This document shows positions 1-8,651 of a stretch of 64,000 nucleotides of DNA, in pieces. The stretch spans positions 153,391 to 217,390 of the forward strand of contig CAVZKR010000006.1 of the NCBI GenBank assembly GCA_963775935.1, read 5' to 3'. The notes below the pieces were generated by a model that was not told the DNA's origin, searched no databases, and saw nothing but the letters and a program-made list of their open reading frames with translations. Origin of the DNA: JBBIPA01 sp963775935 (GTDB lineage: Bacteria; Chloroflexota; Dehalococcoidia; GIF9; UBA5629). Position 1 is the stretch's first letter. Every line of letters begins with the position of its first letter. Position numbers and translations under genes: made by a program.

Positions 1-700
1 TCATGGTATGGATAAATTTAAGGTTGGGTAACTCATCAAGCATCCCACTGTACATTATCCTTCCCACACTGGTCATCTGGTCTATACACCTTCCGAACAA
101 ACGGCGCAGATTGACATAGTCAATGACATGACCATAATCTACAGGCAGAGCGGTATGGTGAACAATGATCGGTACATTAAATTGATTTATTTTCTTAAAG
201 AAAGGCCTGAACTCTTCGGAATCAAGGTAAAGCGTGCCGTAATGCGCTTCAACCTGCACCCCGACACAACCAAGCTCATTGATACAGCGGTCTAGCTCGG
301 CAAGACAATCTTCGTCGCCCCATGGAGGTACAATAGCCACACCCAATAGCCGGTCAGGGTGCTCCCTTACAGATTTCGCCATAGCATCATTGACTTTCCT
401 GCATATCTCCAGAGTTGCCCACTCTGGCCAGATGCACCATCTCAGGATGCCCTTATCGATTTTACACTCATCCATCGCCCGTATACGGTCCTCGGGGTCT
501 GCAGATTCAATAGGAAACTCAAGGTTAGGATATCCTTTTGGGCGCGCCAGTTTAATCTGCTTCTTGTACGTTCCAGGCAGGTCAATAACCTGCAAATGCT
601 CACCATAGGCACGAGGAATTGCCCTCAGGCACTCTTTGAAAAAGGATCTATCAGAATAGAAAAAGTCAGGGTACCAGTGCAAATTAACATCGACAATCAT
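1..700 (-). CDS. Amidohydrolase-family protein, 3' end beyond the window
   Basis: The frame is open from an ATG at 700 to the left edge, giving about 233 residues. It is closely similar along its length to the two amidohydrolases at 6325 and 7605. Shared blocks include VDVNLHWYPDF at the N terminus, CIWPEWATLEICRKVNDAM, VPPWGDEDCLAELDRC, VEAHYGTLYLDSEEF and VHHTALPVDYG. The family (amidohydrolase-2, TIM barrel) contains metal-dependent hydrolases and decarboxylases; the substrate is unknown. The start follows a strong AAGGAGG-type site. The visible part ends at the conserved FIHTM just before the expected HxxxGG metal-site region. His8 is kept, unlike the 7605 paralog. Confidence 0.85.
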   Translation of the reverse strand, partial: MIVDVNLHWYPDFFYSDRSFFKECLRAIPRAYGEHLQVIDLPGTYKKQIKLARPKGYPNLEFPIESADPEDRIRAMDECKIDKGILRWCIWPEWATLEICRKVNDAMAKSVREHPDRLLGVAIVPPWGDEDCLAELDRCINELGCVGVQVEAHYGTLYLDSEEFRPFFKKINQFNVPIIVHHTALPVDYGHVIDYVNLRRLFGRCIDQMTSVGRIMYSGMLDELPNLKFIHTM

Positions 701-725
701 AAAAAACCTCCTTGTATATTTATTT

Positions 726-756
726 TATATAGCTTGTTTGACTTACAAGCTATATA
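726..756 (-). promoter_or_regulatory. 12-bp perfect hairpin in the amidohydrolase leader
   Basis: TATATAGCTTGT pairs with ACAAGCTATATA around a 7-nt loop, about 25 nt upstream of the start codon at 700 and just upstream of its ribosome binding site. No T-run follows on the minus strand, so it looks like a leader or stability hairpin, not a terminator. The rest of 757-973 holds a smaller hairpin near 790 and no gene. Confidence 0.5.
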
Positions 757-973
757 TTACCGTGTAGATGTTGAGGTTAGCGTTCTTCCTCCTTGAGGAA
801 AAGCATCCCAACACAACCCTGGGAGTCCTCTGCCGCCGCCTGTTGAATCACATCTATTCAATTGTTAAGGAGCAAAGGCCTTATCAGCCTAAAACTCAAC
901 TATGACCCTATTGATTTTCTATAGTAGGTCTCTCTATAACAACTCCTCTAATTATAAGATTTTTTAATTATAC

Positions 974-2725
974 CTAATCCATTTTTGGTTCTCTGATGCT
1001 TATATCACCTCCAGAGAGATAAGTACCTACAATATTTCCCCGTGTAATTGGTAGTAGTAGGTATGAAGAATGCTCGGCATCGTGGTAAATAGTTACTCTG
1101 TTCGATAGTTGGCTAGAAAGATGTCCTTCGTGAAGAGACTCAATACCGGTCTTTGGAGGTTCTTGGATTGAACCACTGATTTTCAAGCAGATTCGATGAC
1201 CTACTTTAAATAAATGTCCCGTAGGCATGATCTCAATCGGAAACTGATAAATTTCTCCCGGTATAAGGGGCTGTGGGTTACTGTGAGTATGAAACGGTTG
1301 CCACGGTTTGGATCGCTCCAGATCAATTTCTCGATGCGAGCCTTTAAGATAACCTCTGGTTAGCAAAACCTTATTTCCCTGTGGGTCTATATCCCATAGG
1401 CTGACGAAGAAATAGATTTCATTACCGCGTGATGAAGCAAAAAGGTTAAGCGCTATCGGTCCGACAACCTCTGTATTTTCTACCAGTTCAGGAGAGCAAT
1501 ACTCGAGGTATTCACGTTTGTCAGGGGCATCCCAGTAGGTAGAGCTAGGAGCATCAGGCCAAGGCTCTATCTCACATAAAATGCCGCCTTTATGAAGGTT
1601 AAACGGAATCCATCTTGTGCCTGGCACTGGCCAATTATCGACCATTTTCCAATCATTAAGGCCGGTAATAAAGATTTTAACCGCTGGCTCGTTCATGATA
1701 CCGGTGTCTATTTTTTTAAGCCAATAATCATACCAGCGCAATATTTCCCACTGATACTGATACATCGGACGATCAAGATATATCGGAGGCCCGATCACCA
1801 ATTTTTTAGGGACATTCAGATTAGCCCAGCTCCGGAGTGTCCCTGGCAGGTGCAATGTGTACATGTCCCAGCTACAGCCGAGATAGGCAGGTATTTTGAT
1901 TCTGTCATATTCCGTTAAATTACGCTCTTCCCAGTAATCGCTGTAGGTAGGATGAAGAAGAAGATCAACTTTTCCCATATTTTCAGGCAGGTCGGGGTTT
2001 AGTAAGCTAGCGACAAACCCGGGATCAGAACTTATATCTTTGTCTGCCAGTGTGCGCGATATCGCTTTCCTAAATTCTTCTTCCCCCATTTCTTCTCTAC
2101 TGACACTTGCTGCCGTATGAAGGTTAAGGGCACCAGTGGAAAAAAATACATTGGTAAATGTCGATGTCACAATGCCACCATGATACCATGCATCCCGATA
2201 CTGGTCTGTAGCTGCATAGAATGGACAGATTGCCTTGAGATGAGGCGGATTTAACACTGCGGCGTGCTGTTGGCTTATGGCATAATATGATGTGCCCAGC
2301 ATACCCACGTTTCCGCTGCACCAGGGTTGTTTCGCTGCCCATTCCACGATATCATATATATCCCTCATCTCTCTACGATCCATGAATCGATAAGCGCCCC
2401 CTGACTTGCCGGTACCCCTACAACTGGCTACTATATGCACATAGCCTCTTCTTACAAAAAAATCCGTCGGCCCTGCCTCCAGTATGCCATCACCTGACCC
2501 ACGAACCATGCTCGTAGACATTCCCCGAGGCCAGATACGAGCTGTCTGAAGTTCTTTCGAATATGGCGCAATACTCAGTAATACCGGGAACTTTTCATCA
2601 CTTTTAGGTCGGAACACATCACAATCAATAACAACACCGTCGCTTACAGGTATTGAAATATTACGTTCATTTGTGACGCTGTATTGTCTTTTAGAGAGTT
2701 TGCCTGTTCCTATTATGGCATCCAT
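974..2725 (-). CDS. CocE/NonD-type (S15-like) alpha/beta hydrolase
   Basis: A 583-residue protein with the layout of CocE/X-Pro dipeptidyl peptidases: an alpha/beta-hydrolase domain (about 20-330) and a C-terminal jelly-roll domain (about 370-570). The nucleophile elbow is GTSYYA, with Ser146. The oxyanion-region motif SCRGTGKSGG at 101-110 and the Asp region CSWDMY also fit. The usual catalytic His block (GPWxHG) reads GPPIYLDRP, so the His is not visible there. Known members cleave esters, acyl groups or X-Pro peptides; the substrate here is unknown. It lies on the same strand as, and upstream of, the left-edge amidohydrolase. The start is preceded by a G-rich ribosome site. Confidence 0.8.
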   Translation of the reverse strand: MDAIIGTGKLSKRQYSVTNERNISIPVSDGVVIDCDVFRPKSDEKFPVLLSIAPYSKELQTARIWPRGMSTSMVRGSGDGILEAGPTDFFVRRGYVHIVASCRGTGKSGGAYRFMDRREMRDIYDIVEWAAKQPWCSGNVGMLGTSYYAISQQHAAVLNPPHLKAICPFYAATDQYRDAWYHGGIVTSTFTNVFFSTGALNLHTAASVSREEMGEEEFRKAISRTLADKDISSDPGFVASLLNPDLPENMGKVDLLLHPTYSDYWEERNLTEYDRIKIPAYLGCSWDMYTLHLPGTLRSWANLNVPKKLVIGPPIYLDRPMYQYQWEILRWYDYWLKKIDTGIMNEPAVKIFITGLNDWKMVDNWPVPGTRWIPFNLHKGGILCEIEPWPDAPSSTYWDAPDKREYLEYCSPELVENTEVVGPIALNLFASSRGNEIYFFVSLWDIDPQGNKVLLTRGYLKGSHREIDLERSKPWQPFHTHSNPQPLIPGEIYQFPIEIMPTGHLFKVGHRICLKISGSIQEPPKTGIESLHEGHLSSQLSNRVTIYHDAEHSSYLLLPITRGNIVGTYLSGGDISIREPKMD

Positions 2726-2848
2726 CAGTAATACCCCCCAATTTAAATTTTAGACAACCGTACTTTGCTTATGGTGCTATATTTGCGCCTAGCTATCATA
2801 CTACTCTGCTTTACCGATTTCAACGGGATGTTACTTCCTAGTAATGCA

Positions 2849-2877
2849 TTGACAATATAAAAACCTTGTTATAATAT
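2849..2877 (+). promoter_or_regulatory. Predicted sigma-70 promoter for the first TRAP operon
   Basis: TTGACA at 2849-2854 is followed by overlapping -10 candidates: TATAAT at 2870 (15-bp spacer) and TAATAT at 2872 (17-bp spacer). It lies in the 370-bp region between the divergent hydrolase and dctP and faces dctP, predicting a leader of about 210 nt. Apart from a mini-ORF, nothing else is recognised in 2726-3095. Confidence 0.6.
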
Positions 2878-3023
2878 AGCGCTTGTTAATTCCTTGTTAG
2901 GCAATGTTTTGTATATACGTTTCTGCGATATGCAATTAGGTTAGTTCCCATTGACGCGTCGGTACGGTAGTTTTTTGTGATATCAGAATGATTATTAGTT
3001 ACTTGAACAAGGAGGTGGTGTCT

Positions 3024-3038
3024 ATGAATGTCGCATAA
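3024..3038 (+). other. Mini-ORF with a strong Shine-Dalgarno in the dctP leader
   Basis: AAGGAGGTGG lies just upstream of ATG AAT GTC GCA TAA, a four-codon reading frame 57 nt before the dctP start. A strong SD followed by a very short frame also occurs before the other two dctP genes. It may be a ribosome-loading or mRNA-protecting site; translation is unproven. Confidence 0.35.
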
Positions 3039-3095
3039 AGAGACTCAAAAATGTCCTATCTAAATAATGAAATGGTTAAAAAAGGGGGACAAGTA

Positions 3096-4175
3096 ATGAG
3101 AAGTCGTTTTCTTATTTCATTTACAGTTTTGCTAGCTATTCTTGTGATCCTTTGTGGTTGTGCAGCACCAGCACCAGCACCAACTCCAGCTCCTACTCCT
3201 GCCCCAGCGCCTCCAACCAAGGCTGTAGAACTTAAATGGGCAATGCAACAGGCGCCGATGAGTAACCAGATCTTAAAATGGGCTAATCCTTTGGCAGAAG
3301 AAATCGGCAAGAAGTCTAATGGGAGGCTGAAGGTAACTGTCTACCCTGCCGAGGCTTTAGGTAAGGGGGCTGAACACTGGAATATGCTTACTAATCGCGT
3401 CTGCGACATTACCAATTTACATCCTGCAGCCTATGGTAAAAATTGCCCGCTCTGTGCCTTTATTACCGTACCACTTGGTCTCGATATACGAATGAAAAAT
3501 AAAGAGGGCAAATATATTGTCGATTTCATCGGTGAAAAATATATTAGCCCGACACTTCCTTTTAAATCACTAGCTTATTACCAATATGGCATGAACGAGT
3601 TTATTATGGGCAAAAAACAGATAAAGACAGTAGAGGATTGTAGAGGGATAATACTAGGCTACACGTCAGGTAGGCCTTATCAACTCTTTCTACAGAAGCT
3701 CGGAATGGCTCCTGAACAGATTGGCTTGCCTGATACCTATATTGCCATAGATAAAGGGACAATAGATGGTTATTGGGCAGGCTCCAGCATCATCGAGTCT
3801 TTTGGCCTGGGTTCGGTGATAAAAAATATTACTACGGACGTGAATGTCAGTACCTCACTTGATTTTCTTGCTATGAACAATGATACCTGGAAAAGCCTGT
3901 CGCCTGAAGACCAGAAAGTTATTAATGACGTCTCTATCCTCGCGAGGGAGATGTGGTATGACATACAAATTGATCAGAATAAAGTTGGCAGACAGCTGGC
4001 GGTAGAGAAAGGTGGTGCCAAAGTCTATAATCTTCCCCCCGCTGAGAGGGATCGATTTATAAGTATTGCAAGTGATGTAGCTGATGACTGGGCAAAGGAA
4101 TTGGATGGACGCGGGTTGCCGGGAACGAGCCTTATTAAAGATTTGCGTCAACAGTTGGCTGAAGTCAAAAAGTAA
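3096..4175 (+). CDS. dctP: TRAP transporter solute-binding lipoprotein (DctP family)
   Basis: The predicted product is 359 residues from ATG 3096, chosen because AAGGGGGACA precedes it and the lipoprotein signal then begins correctly. The signal peptide ends in the lipobox LCGC and is followed by an Ala-Pro-Thr linker, so the protein should be membrane-anchored outside the cell. The DctP fold is supported by LKWAMQQAPMS, NGRLKVTVYPAEALG and the late LSPEDQKVI segment. The position that normally carries the carboxylate-binding Arg (RGxKxR) reads RGIILG, so the substrate may differ from ordinary dicarboxylates. It is followed by the matching small and large permease genes. Confidence 0.88.
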   Translation: MRSRFLISFTVLLAILVILCGCAAPAPAPTPAPTPAPAPPTKAVELKWAMQQAPMSNQILKWANPLAEEIGKKSNGRLKVTVYPAEALGKGAEHWNMLTNRVCDITNLHPAAYGKNCPLCAFITVPLGLDIRMKNKEGKYIVDFIGEKYISPTLPFKSLAYYQYGMNEFIMGKKQIKTVEDCRGIILGYTSGRPYQLFLQKLGMAPEQIGLPDTYIAIDKGTIDGYWAGSSIIESFGLGSVIKNITTDVNVSTSLDFLAMNNDTWKSLSPEDQKVINDVSILAREMWYDIQIDQNKVGRQLAVEKGGAKVYNLPPAERDRFISIASDVADDWAKELDGRGLPGTSLIKDLRQQLAEVKK

Positions 4176-4194
4176 CTCGGTTTAGAGCAACTGT

Positions 4195-4231
4195 AATTAC
4201 AGATTCAGCTTCTTCAGCTGAATCTGTAATT
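4195..4231 (+). promoter_or_regulatory. 16-bp perfect hairpin between dctP and dctQ
   Basis: AATTACAGATTCAGCT pairs exactly with AGCTGAATCTGTAATT around the loop TCTTC. No T-run follows, so full termination is unlikely. Known operons with abundant binding protein and scarce permease often carry such 3' stabilising hairpins. Comparable hairpins sit at the same place in the two other TRAP operons here. Confidence 0.65.
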
Positions 4232-4300
4232 AGCTGGGAAGCTATCAGATAAGTATAGTGCGTCTTTGTGATGTCGCCTCATCACGGAAGGAGCAAGGTA

Positions 4301-4831
4301 TTGATTAGGTTTAATAGGTTACTCGACATTGCCACAAAAGTCATACACCGCATATCAACGTATCTGATATGGATTGGAGTTGCTCTAATAAGTGTAATAA
4401 TACTGCTTGTTGTCGGCAATGTTATCGGACGCTATGGATTTCGCCATCCTGTTTTAGGGCATGTAGAAGCGGTGCAGCTTCTTTCAGTCGCGCTGGTTTT
4501 CTTTATCATGGCCTATACTGAGTATAAAAATGGCCACATTAAGGTAAATGTCGTAACTCGTCTTCTGTCAAGGCGTGTTCAGACCATACTAGGACTGATT
4601 ACATGTCTGATTACCACGACGTTTGCCGCGTTAATGTGCTGGCAAGGTATGGTTCGGGGATTTGAAAATGTTTTTCCTCTTCTCACGCAAACTGAGGCTT
4701 TATTCATCCCATATGCTCCTTTTGCATTCTGTATAGCACTGGGAAGTTTATTGTTTACTTTGGAATTGTTGATACATTGTTTGCGCTATATATATCCCGC
4801 GAATAAAGAAAATGGAGGGCCAGATAAATGA
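4301..4831 (+). CDS. dctQ: TRAP transporter small permease (DctQ family)
   Basis: A membrane protein of 176 residues with four hydrophobic segments, the DctQ pattern (for example VALISVIILLVVGNVIGRYG and the TEYKNGHIKVNVV loop). TTG 4301 is preferred because GGAAGGAG lies 7-8 nt upstream; GTG 4268 and ATG 4271 are in frame but have no ribosome site. In TRAP systems DctQ pairs with DctM in the cytoplasmic membrane to accept substrate from DctP, driven by an ion gradient. Its stop overlaps the dctM start by 4 nt (ATGA), indicating translational coupling. Confidence 0.85.
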   Translation: MIRFNRLLDIATKVIHRISTYLIWIGVALISVIILLVVGNVIGRYGFRHPVLGHVEAVQLLSVALVFFIMAYTEYKNGHIKVNVVTRLLSRRVQTILGLITCLITTTFAALMCWQGMVRGFENVFPLLTQTEALFIPYAPFAFCIALGSLLFTLELLIHCLRYIYPANKENGGPDK

Positions 4832-6126
4832 GCCCCGAAATAGTGGGAATTCTCATGTTCGGTCTTTGTTTTATACTAATGTTCTCGGGAATGCACCTCG
4901 GCGCAGCGATTGGCATTTCCGGCTTCATTGGCCTGATTATTATCGACAGTTTTGGGCAAGCAGCAGGTACCGTGGGAATAAGTGCCTATAGCTCTGCATG
5001 TTCCTATGATATGGTTCTTATTCCAGTCTTCCTGGTTATGGGTGAACTGGCCTTTGTTTCGGGGTTAAGTAAAGAAGGTTACAATGCAGCGTACAAGTTG
5101 ATAGGGCATCTGCCAGGCGGTTTAGCCATGGCTACCATCGCAGGATGCTCCGCTTTTGCCGCAGTGTGTGGCTCAAGCGCTGCTACTGTCAGTACCATGA
5201 CTACTGTCGCTCTGCCGGAGATGCGTAGGCGTGGATATGAACCTACTCTATCAACAGGCGCTCTGGCTGCTGGAGGTACATTGGGTATCCTTATACCACC
5301 GAGCGGGTGTTTTGTCCTTTATGGAATTATCACGGAACAATCCATAGGCAAGCTATTCATAGCCGGCATTTTACCTGGACTGCTGCTGAGCGCAATGTTC
5401 ATAGTTGCTATATATATTATAGCTAAAAGAAACCCTTCTGGTTATCCTCCAGCACCCAAGTTCGGCTGGCGAGAACGGTCAGTCGCCGTCATGAATTCCT
5501 GGGGAATATTCATATTGTTTTTAGTGGTTATGGGCGGCATTTACTCGGGAATTTGTACTGCGAATGAAGCTGCATCTTTGGGGGCTTTTATTGCCTTCCT
5601 CATAGCCATAGTCAAAAGGCGTCTGGACAAGAAAGATCTACTTCATTCAATGATGGATGCGCTTGAAACCACTGGCTTTATTTTCTTAATCGTCATTGGT
5701 GCCAAGGTTTTTAATGTCTTTTTTGCAGTGACGAAGATACCTATGCTGTTAGCAACTTTCTTGGGTGCCATGAATGTCACACCGCTGGTCTTCATAATTG
5801 CTCTTATTATTCTCTTTTTAATACTAGGGTGCGTCATGGATGCCTGGGCAATGTTGCTGCTTATGGTACCCGTGTTACTTCCTTCCGTTAAAGTCATGGG
5901 GTTCGACTTCATATGGTTTGGTGTTTTTATGGTCATAATGGTGGAAGCGGGAATGATTACTCCACCGGTGGGCATGAATGTGTTTATACTCAGTGGTCAG
6001 GCACCCGATGTCCCCATGTACAAAATTTTCAAAGGTACAATGCCGTTTCTAATATGCATGCTGATATGTGTAGCCCTCCTAATAGCCTTCCCTGATATCG
6101 CATTGGTATTGCCGCGAGGGATGTGA
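4828..6126 (+). CDS. dctM: TRAP transporter large permease (DctM family)
   Basis: At 432 residues this is the usual DctM length, with about 12 hydrophobic segments. Typical blocks are GGLAMATIAGCSAFAAVCGS, the scaffold motif GILIPPS, ITEQSIGKLFIAG, the CVMDAWAM region and ITPPVGMNVFI. It forms the substrate channel of the TRAP system. The end of the gene (LPRGM and stop) lies inside a DNA segment repeated 1280 bp downstream, so the 3' tail of dctM was copied together with the following amidohydrolase. Confidence 0.93.
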   Translation: MSPEIVGILMFGLCFILMFSGMHLGAAIGISGFIGLIIIDSFGQAAGTVGISAYSSACSYDMVLIPVFLVMGELAFVSGLSKEGYNAAYKLIGHLPGGLAMATIAGCSAFAAVCGSSAATVSTMTTVALPEMRRRGYEPTLSTGALAAGGTLGILIPPSGCFVLYGIITEQSIGKLFIAGILPGLLLSAMFIVAIYIIAKRNPSGYPPAPKFGWRERSVAVMNSWGIFILFLVVMGGIYSGICTANEAASLGAFIAFLIAIVKRRLDKKDLLHSMMDALETTGFIFLIVIGAKVFNVFFAVTKIPMLLATFLGAMNVTPLVFIIALIILFLILGCVMDAWAMLLLMVPVLLPSVKVMGFDFIWFGVFMVIMVEAGMITPPVGMNVFILSGQAPDVPMYKIFKGTMPFLICMLICVALLIAFPDIALVLPRGM

Positions 6127-6328
6127 GGAAAGCTACCATTAAAATATGGTGGCAAATAAAAATACGATGGACTAAAGAGATTATACTGCTGTTAATAACA
6201 GCGGTTTTATTATCGTTATCCGAAGGGATTCAGCACTGGAAAGTAGGACAAAATTCAAGATTTCACTATATGTTCTTTAATAACTGGAGTTTCAAGTTGA
6301 GATTAAATTAAAGGAGGCTTTTTTATGA
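6108..6328 (+). repeat. About 220-bp direct repeat, copy 1
   Basis: It differs from copy 2 (7388-7608) at only about four positions, all in the first 100 bp; the last 120 bp up to the downstream start codon are identical. It holds the final codons of dctM, a CTGTTA-A-TAACAG palindrome, and the AAAGGAGG site of the next gene. A 62-codon frame (GTG 6123, overlapping the dctM stop as GTGA) with one hydrophobic stretch runs through it. That frame is not called as a gene because three of the four differences change it. Confidence 0.9.
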
Positions 6329-7371
6329 TAGTCGATGTTAACCTGCACTGGTACCCTGATTTTTTCTATTCGGATAAATCTTTTCTGAAGCAATGTCTGC
6401 GTACAATTCCTCGGGCTTATGGTGAGCATGTGCGGATTGATGATGTTCCTGGATCTTATAAAGTACAAATTACTACATCGCGTCCAAAGGGCTATGAAAA
6501 CCTGAACTTTCCTTTGGAAATCACTGATACGGAAGACCGTCTAAAAGCTATGGATGAAGGCAAGATCGATAAGGGCATCCTGAGATGGCCCATTTGGCCA
6601 GAGTGGGTAACTCTGGAAATATGCCGTAAGGTCAATGATGCTATGGCTAAAACTGTGAGGGAGCATCCTGATAGGTTCTTAGGTCTTGCTATCGTGCCGC
6701 CATGGGGCGATGAAGACTGTCTTGCTGAGCTTGATCGTTGTATCCATGAACTCGGTTTCGTCGGGGTACAGGTTGAAGCGCATTACGGCACCCTTTACCT
6801 TGATTCTGAAGAGTTCAGGCCCTTCTTCAGGAAAATCAATCAATTGAATGTGCCGATCATTGTTCATCATACTGCTCTTCCTGTCGATTATGGCCATGTC
6901 TACGACTATACCAACCTGCGCCGTATGTTCGGCAGGTGTATCGACCAGATGACATCTGTGGGCAGGATAATGTACAGCGGGATGCTTGATGAGTTACCCA
7001 ATCTTAAATTCGTCCACAGCATGATGGCTGGAGGGCTGTTTGCTTACGCAGACTTAATTACACCAAAAAAATCAAAGGTTTCAAGCGATATGGAGCGCTG
7101 GGATCCATCAGCCTCTGAGAAGGTCAGGGGTTACTTAGAAAAGAATATCTACTCTGATATCACCCATGCCCCTACATGGGGAACAGCACAGTTAGAATGT
7201 GCTGTTAAAGCGCTGGGTGCTAAAAATGTTCTTTTTGGAACTTCCTACCCTCTCCGAAAGGAGTGGTTGCTAGAAGGCGTGGGCTATGTACAGAGTTTAG
7301 ATATAAGTAAGAAAGATAAAGCGCTCATCCTGGGTGAAAATGCCATGAGATTATTTAATATAAAAGACTAA
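6325..7371 (+). CDS. Amidohydrolase-family protein A
   Basis: A 348-residue TIM-barrel amidohydrolase (amidohydrolase-2 type). Metal-site candidates are Asp4 and His8 in VDVNLHWYP, the VHH of VHHTALPVDYG, and the His of HSMMAGG. The first His of the usual DxHxH motif is Asn here. The family includes decarboxylases and hydrolases of aromatic or dicarboxylic acids, so a cytoplasmic step acting on the TRAP substrate is plausible. It directly follows dctM and has the ribosome site AAAGGAGG. Its paralogs are at 7605 and the left edge. Confidence 0.87.
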   Translation: MIVDVNLHWYPDFFYSDKSFLKQCLRTIPRAYGEHVRIDDVPGSYKVQITTSRPKGYENLNFPLEITDTEDRLKAMDEGKIDKGILRWPIWPEWVTLEICRKVNDAMAKTVREHPDRFLGLAIVPPWGDEDCLAELDRCIHELGFVGVQVEAHYGTLYLDSEEFRPFFRKINQLNVPIIVHHTALPVDYGHVYDYTNLRRMFGRCIDQMTSVGRIMYSGMLDELPNLKFVHSMMAGGLFAYADLITPKKSKVSSDMERWDPSASEKVRGYLEKNIYSDITHAPTWGTAQLECAVKALGAKNVLFGTSYPLRKEWLLEGVGYVQSLDISKKDKALILGENAMRLFNIKD

Positions 7372-7387
7372 AGATTGACCTATTATT

Positions 7388-7608
7388 ATTGCCGCGAGGG
7401 ATATGAGGAAAGCTACCGTTAAAATATGGTGGCAAATAAAAATACGATGGACTAAAGAGATAAAACTGCTGTTAATAACAGCGGTTTTATTATCGTTATC
7501 CGAAGGGATTCAGCACTGGAAAGTAGGACAAAATTCAAGATTTCACTATATGTTCTTTAATAACTGGAGTTTCAAGTTGAGATTAAATTAAAGGAGGCTT
7601 TTTTATGA
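7388..7608 (+). repeat. About 220-bp direct repeat, copy 2
   Basis: Second copy of 6108-6328, offset by exactly 1280 bp. Before the spacer it still reads LLLLPRGI and stop in the old dctM frame, where copy 1 reads ALVLPRGM and stop. This remnant of the dctM 3' end shows that the duplicated unit was [dctM tail, spacer, amidohydrolase]. Confidence 0.9.
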
Positions 7609-8651
7609 TTGTCGATATTAACCTATCTTGGTACCCCGATTTTTTCTATACCGATAAAGCTTTTTTTAGGGAATGTCTGCGGACAATACCCCGTGCTTAT
7701 GGCGAGCATCTGATAGTTGAGGATGTACCTGGAACTGATAAAAAGCAGATCAAACTTCAACGTCCTAAGGGATACCCAAATCTTGAATTTCCTATTGAGG
7801 CCGCGGACCCTGAGGACCGTATCCGGGCTATGGATGAAGGTAAGATCGATAAGGGTATTATGCGCTGGTGCATCTGGCCAGAGTGGGCAACCCTTGAAAT
7901 ATGCCGGAGGGTCAATGATGCCATGGCAAAATCGGTCAAAGAACATCCCGACCGGCTTCTAGGTCTTGCTATCGTGCCTCCATGGGGAGACGAGGACTGC
8001 CTTGCCGAGCTGGATCGCTGCATTAAAAAACTTGGTTTCGTGGGGGTACAGGTTGAAGCGCATTACGGCACCCTCTATCTGGACTCGGAAGAATTCCGAC
8101 CTTTCTTCAGGAAGGTTAATCAGCTTAACGTGCCGATTATCGTTCACCATACGGCCTTGCCGGTCGACTATGGCTCTATACTCGACTATGTCAATCTGCG
8201 CCGTCCCTTTGGAAGATGTATAGATCAGATGACCAGTGTGGGCAGGATAATGTACAGCGGGATGCTTGATGAACTTCCGAATCTCAAGTTCATCCACACG
8301 ATGATGGCTGGAGGCCTGTTTGCGTATACAACTCTGATTACACCCAAGAAATCGAAGGTAGCGACGGATATGGAACGTTTTAACCCGGAGGCCTCGGAAA
8401 AGACGAAGGGGTATCTGAACAATAATATCTATGTTGAGCTCACACATGCTCCAGCCTGGTCTAACAGCCAGATAGAGTGTGCTGTCAAAGAATTAGGCGC
8501 CGAGCATATTCTCATGGGCTCTGTCTATCCACTGCGTAAAGAGTGGCTATTGCATGAAGTAGACTTTGTTGAGAATTTGGACATAAGCAAGAAGGATAAA
8601 TCGCTTATCCTTGGAGAAAACGCTATAAGGTTATTCAATATAAAGGGCTAG
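7605..8651 (+). CDS. Amidohydrolase-family protein B
   Basis: A 348-residue paralog of protein A, aligning without gaps and differing at many positions. It carries the same VHHTALPVDYG and HTMMAGG metal-site regions. The N-terminal motif reads VDINLSWYP, so His8 of A and of the left-edge copy is Ser; both histidines of the usual DxHxH are thus absent. The protein could bind metal differently, act as a decarboxylase or hydratase with another ligand set, or be a partner subunit of A. The gene is the second unit of the tandem duplication. Confidence 0.85.
   Translation: MIVDINLSWYPDFFYTDKAFFRECLRTIPRAYGEHLIVEDVPGTDKKQIKLQRPKGYPNLEFPIEAADPEDRIRAMDEGKIDKGIMRWCIWPEWATLEICRRVNDAMAKSVKEHPDRLLGLAIVPPWGDEDCLAELDRCIKKLGFVGVQVEAHYGTLYLDSEEFRPFFRKVNQLNVPIIVHHTALPVDYGSILDYVNLRRPFGRCIDQMTSVGRIMYSGMLDELPNLKFIHTMMAGGLFAYTTLITPKKSKVATDMERFNPEASEKTKGYLNNNIYVELTHAPAWSNSQIECAVKELGAEHILMGSVYPLRKEWLLHEVDFVENLDISKKDKSLILGENAIRLFNIKG

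Noticed and set aside
6123..6311. 62-codon frame overlapping the dctM stop, repeated at 7403-7591
   Set aside because: The repeat is real, but three of the four differences between copies alter the start codon or the amino acids, and copy 2 is no longer coupled to dctM. I treat it as a spacer repeat with a possible small peptide.
7959..8447. Minus-strand 162-codon frame inside amidohydrolase B
   Set aside because: It lies fully antisense to a well supported gene, has no family pattern, and similar shadows occur in the paralogs.
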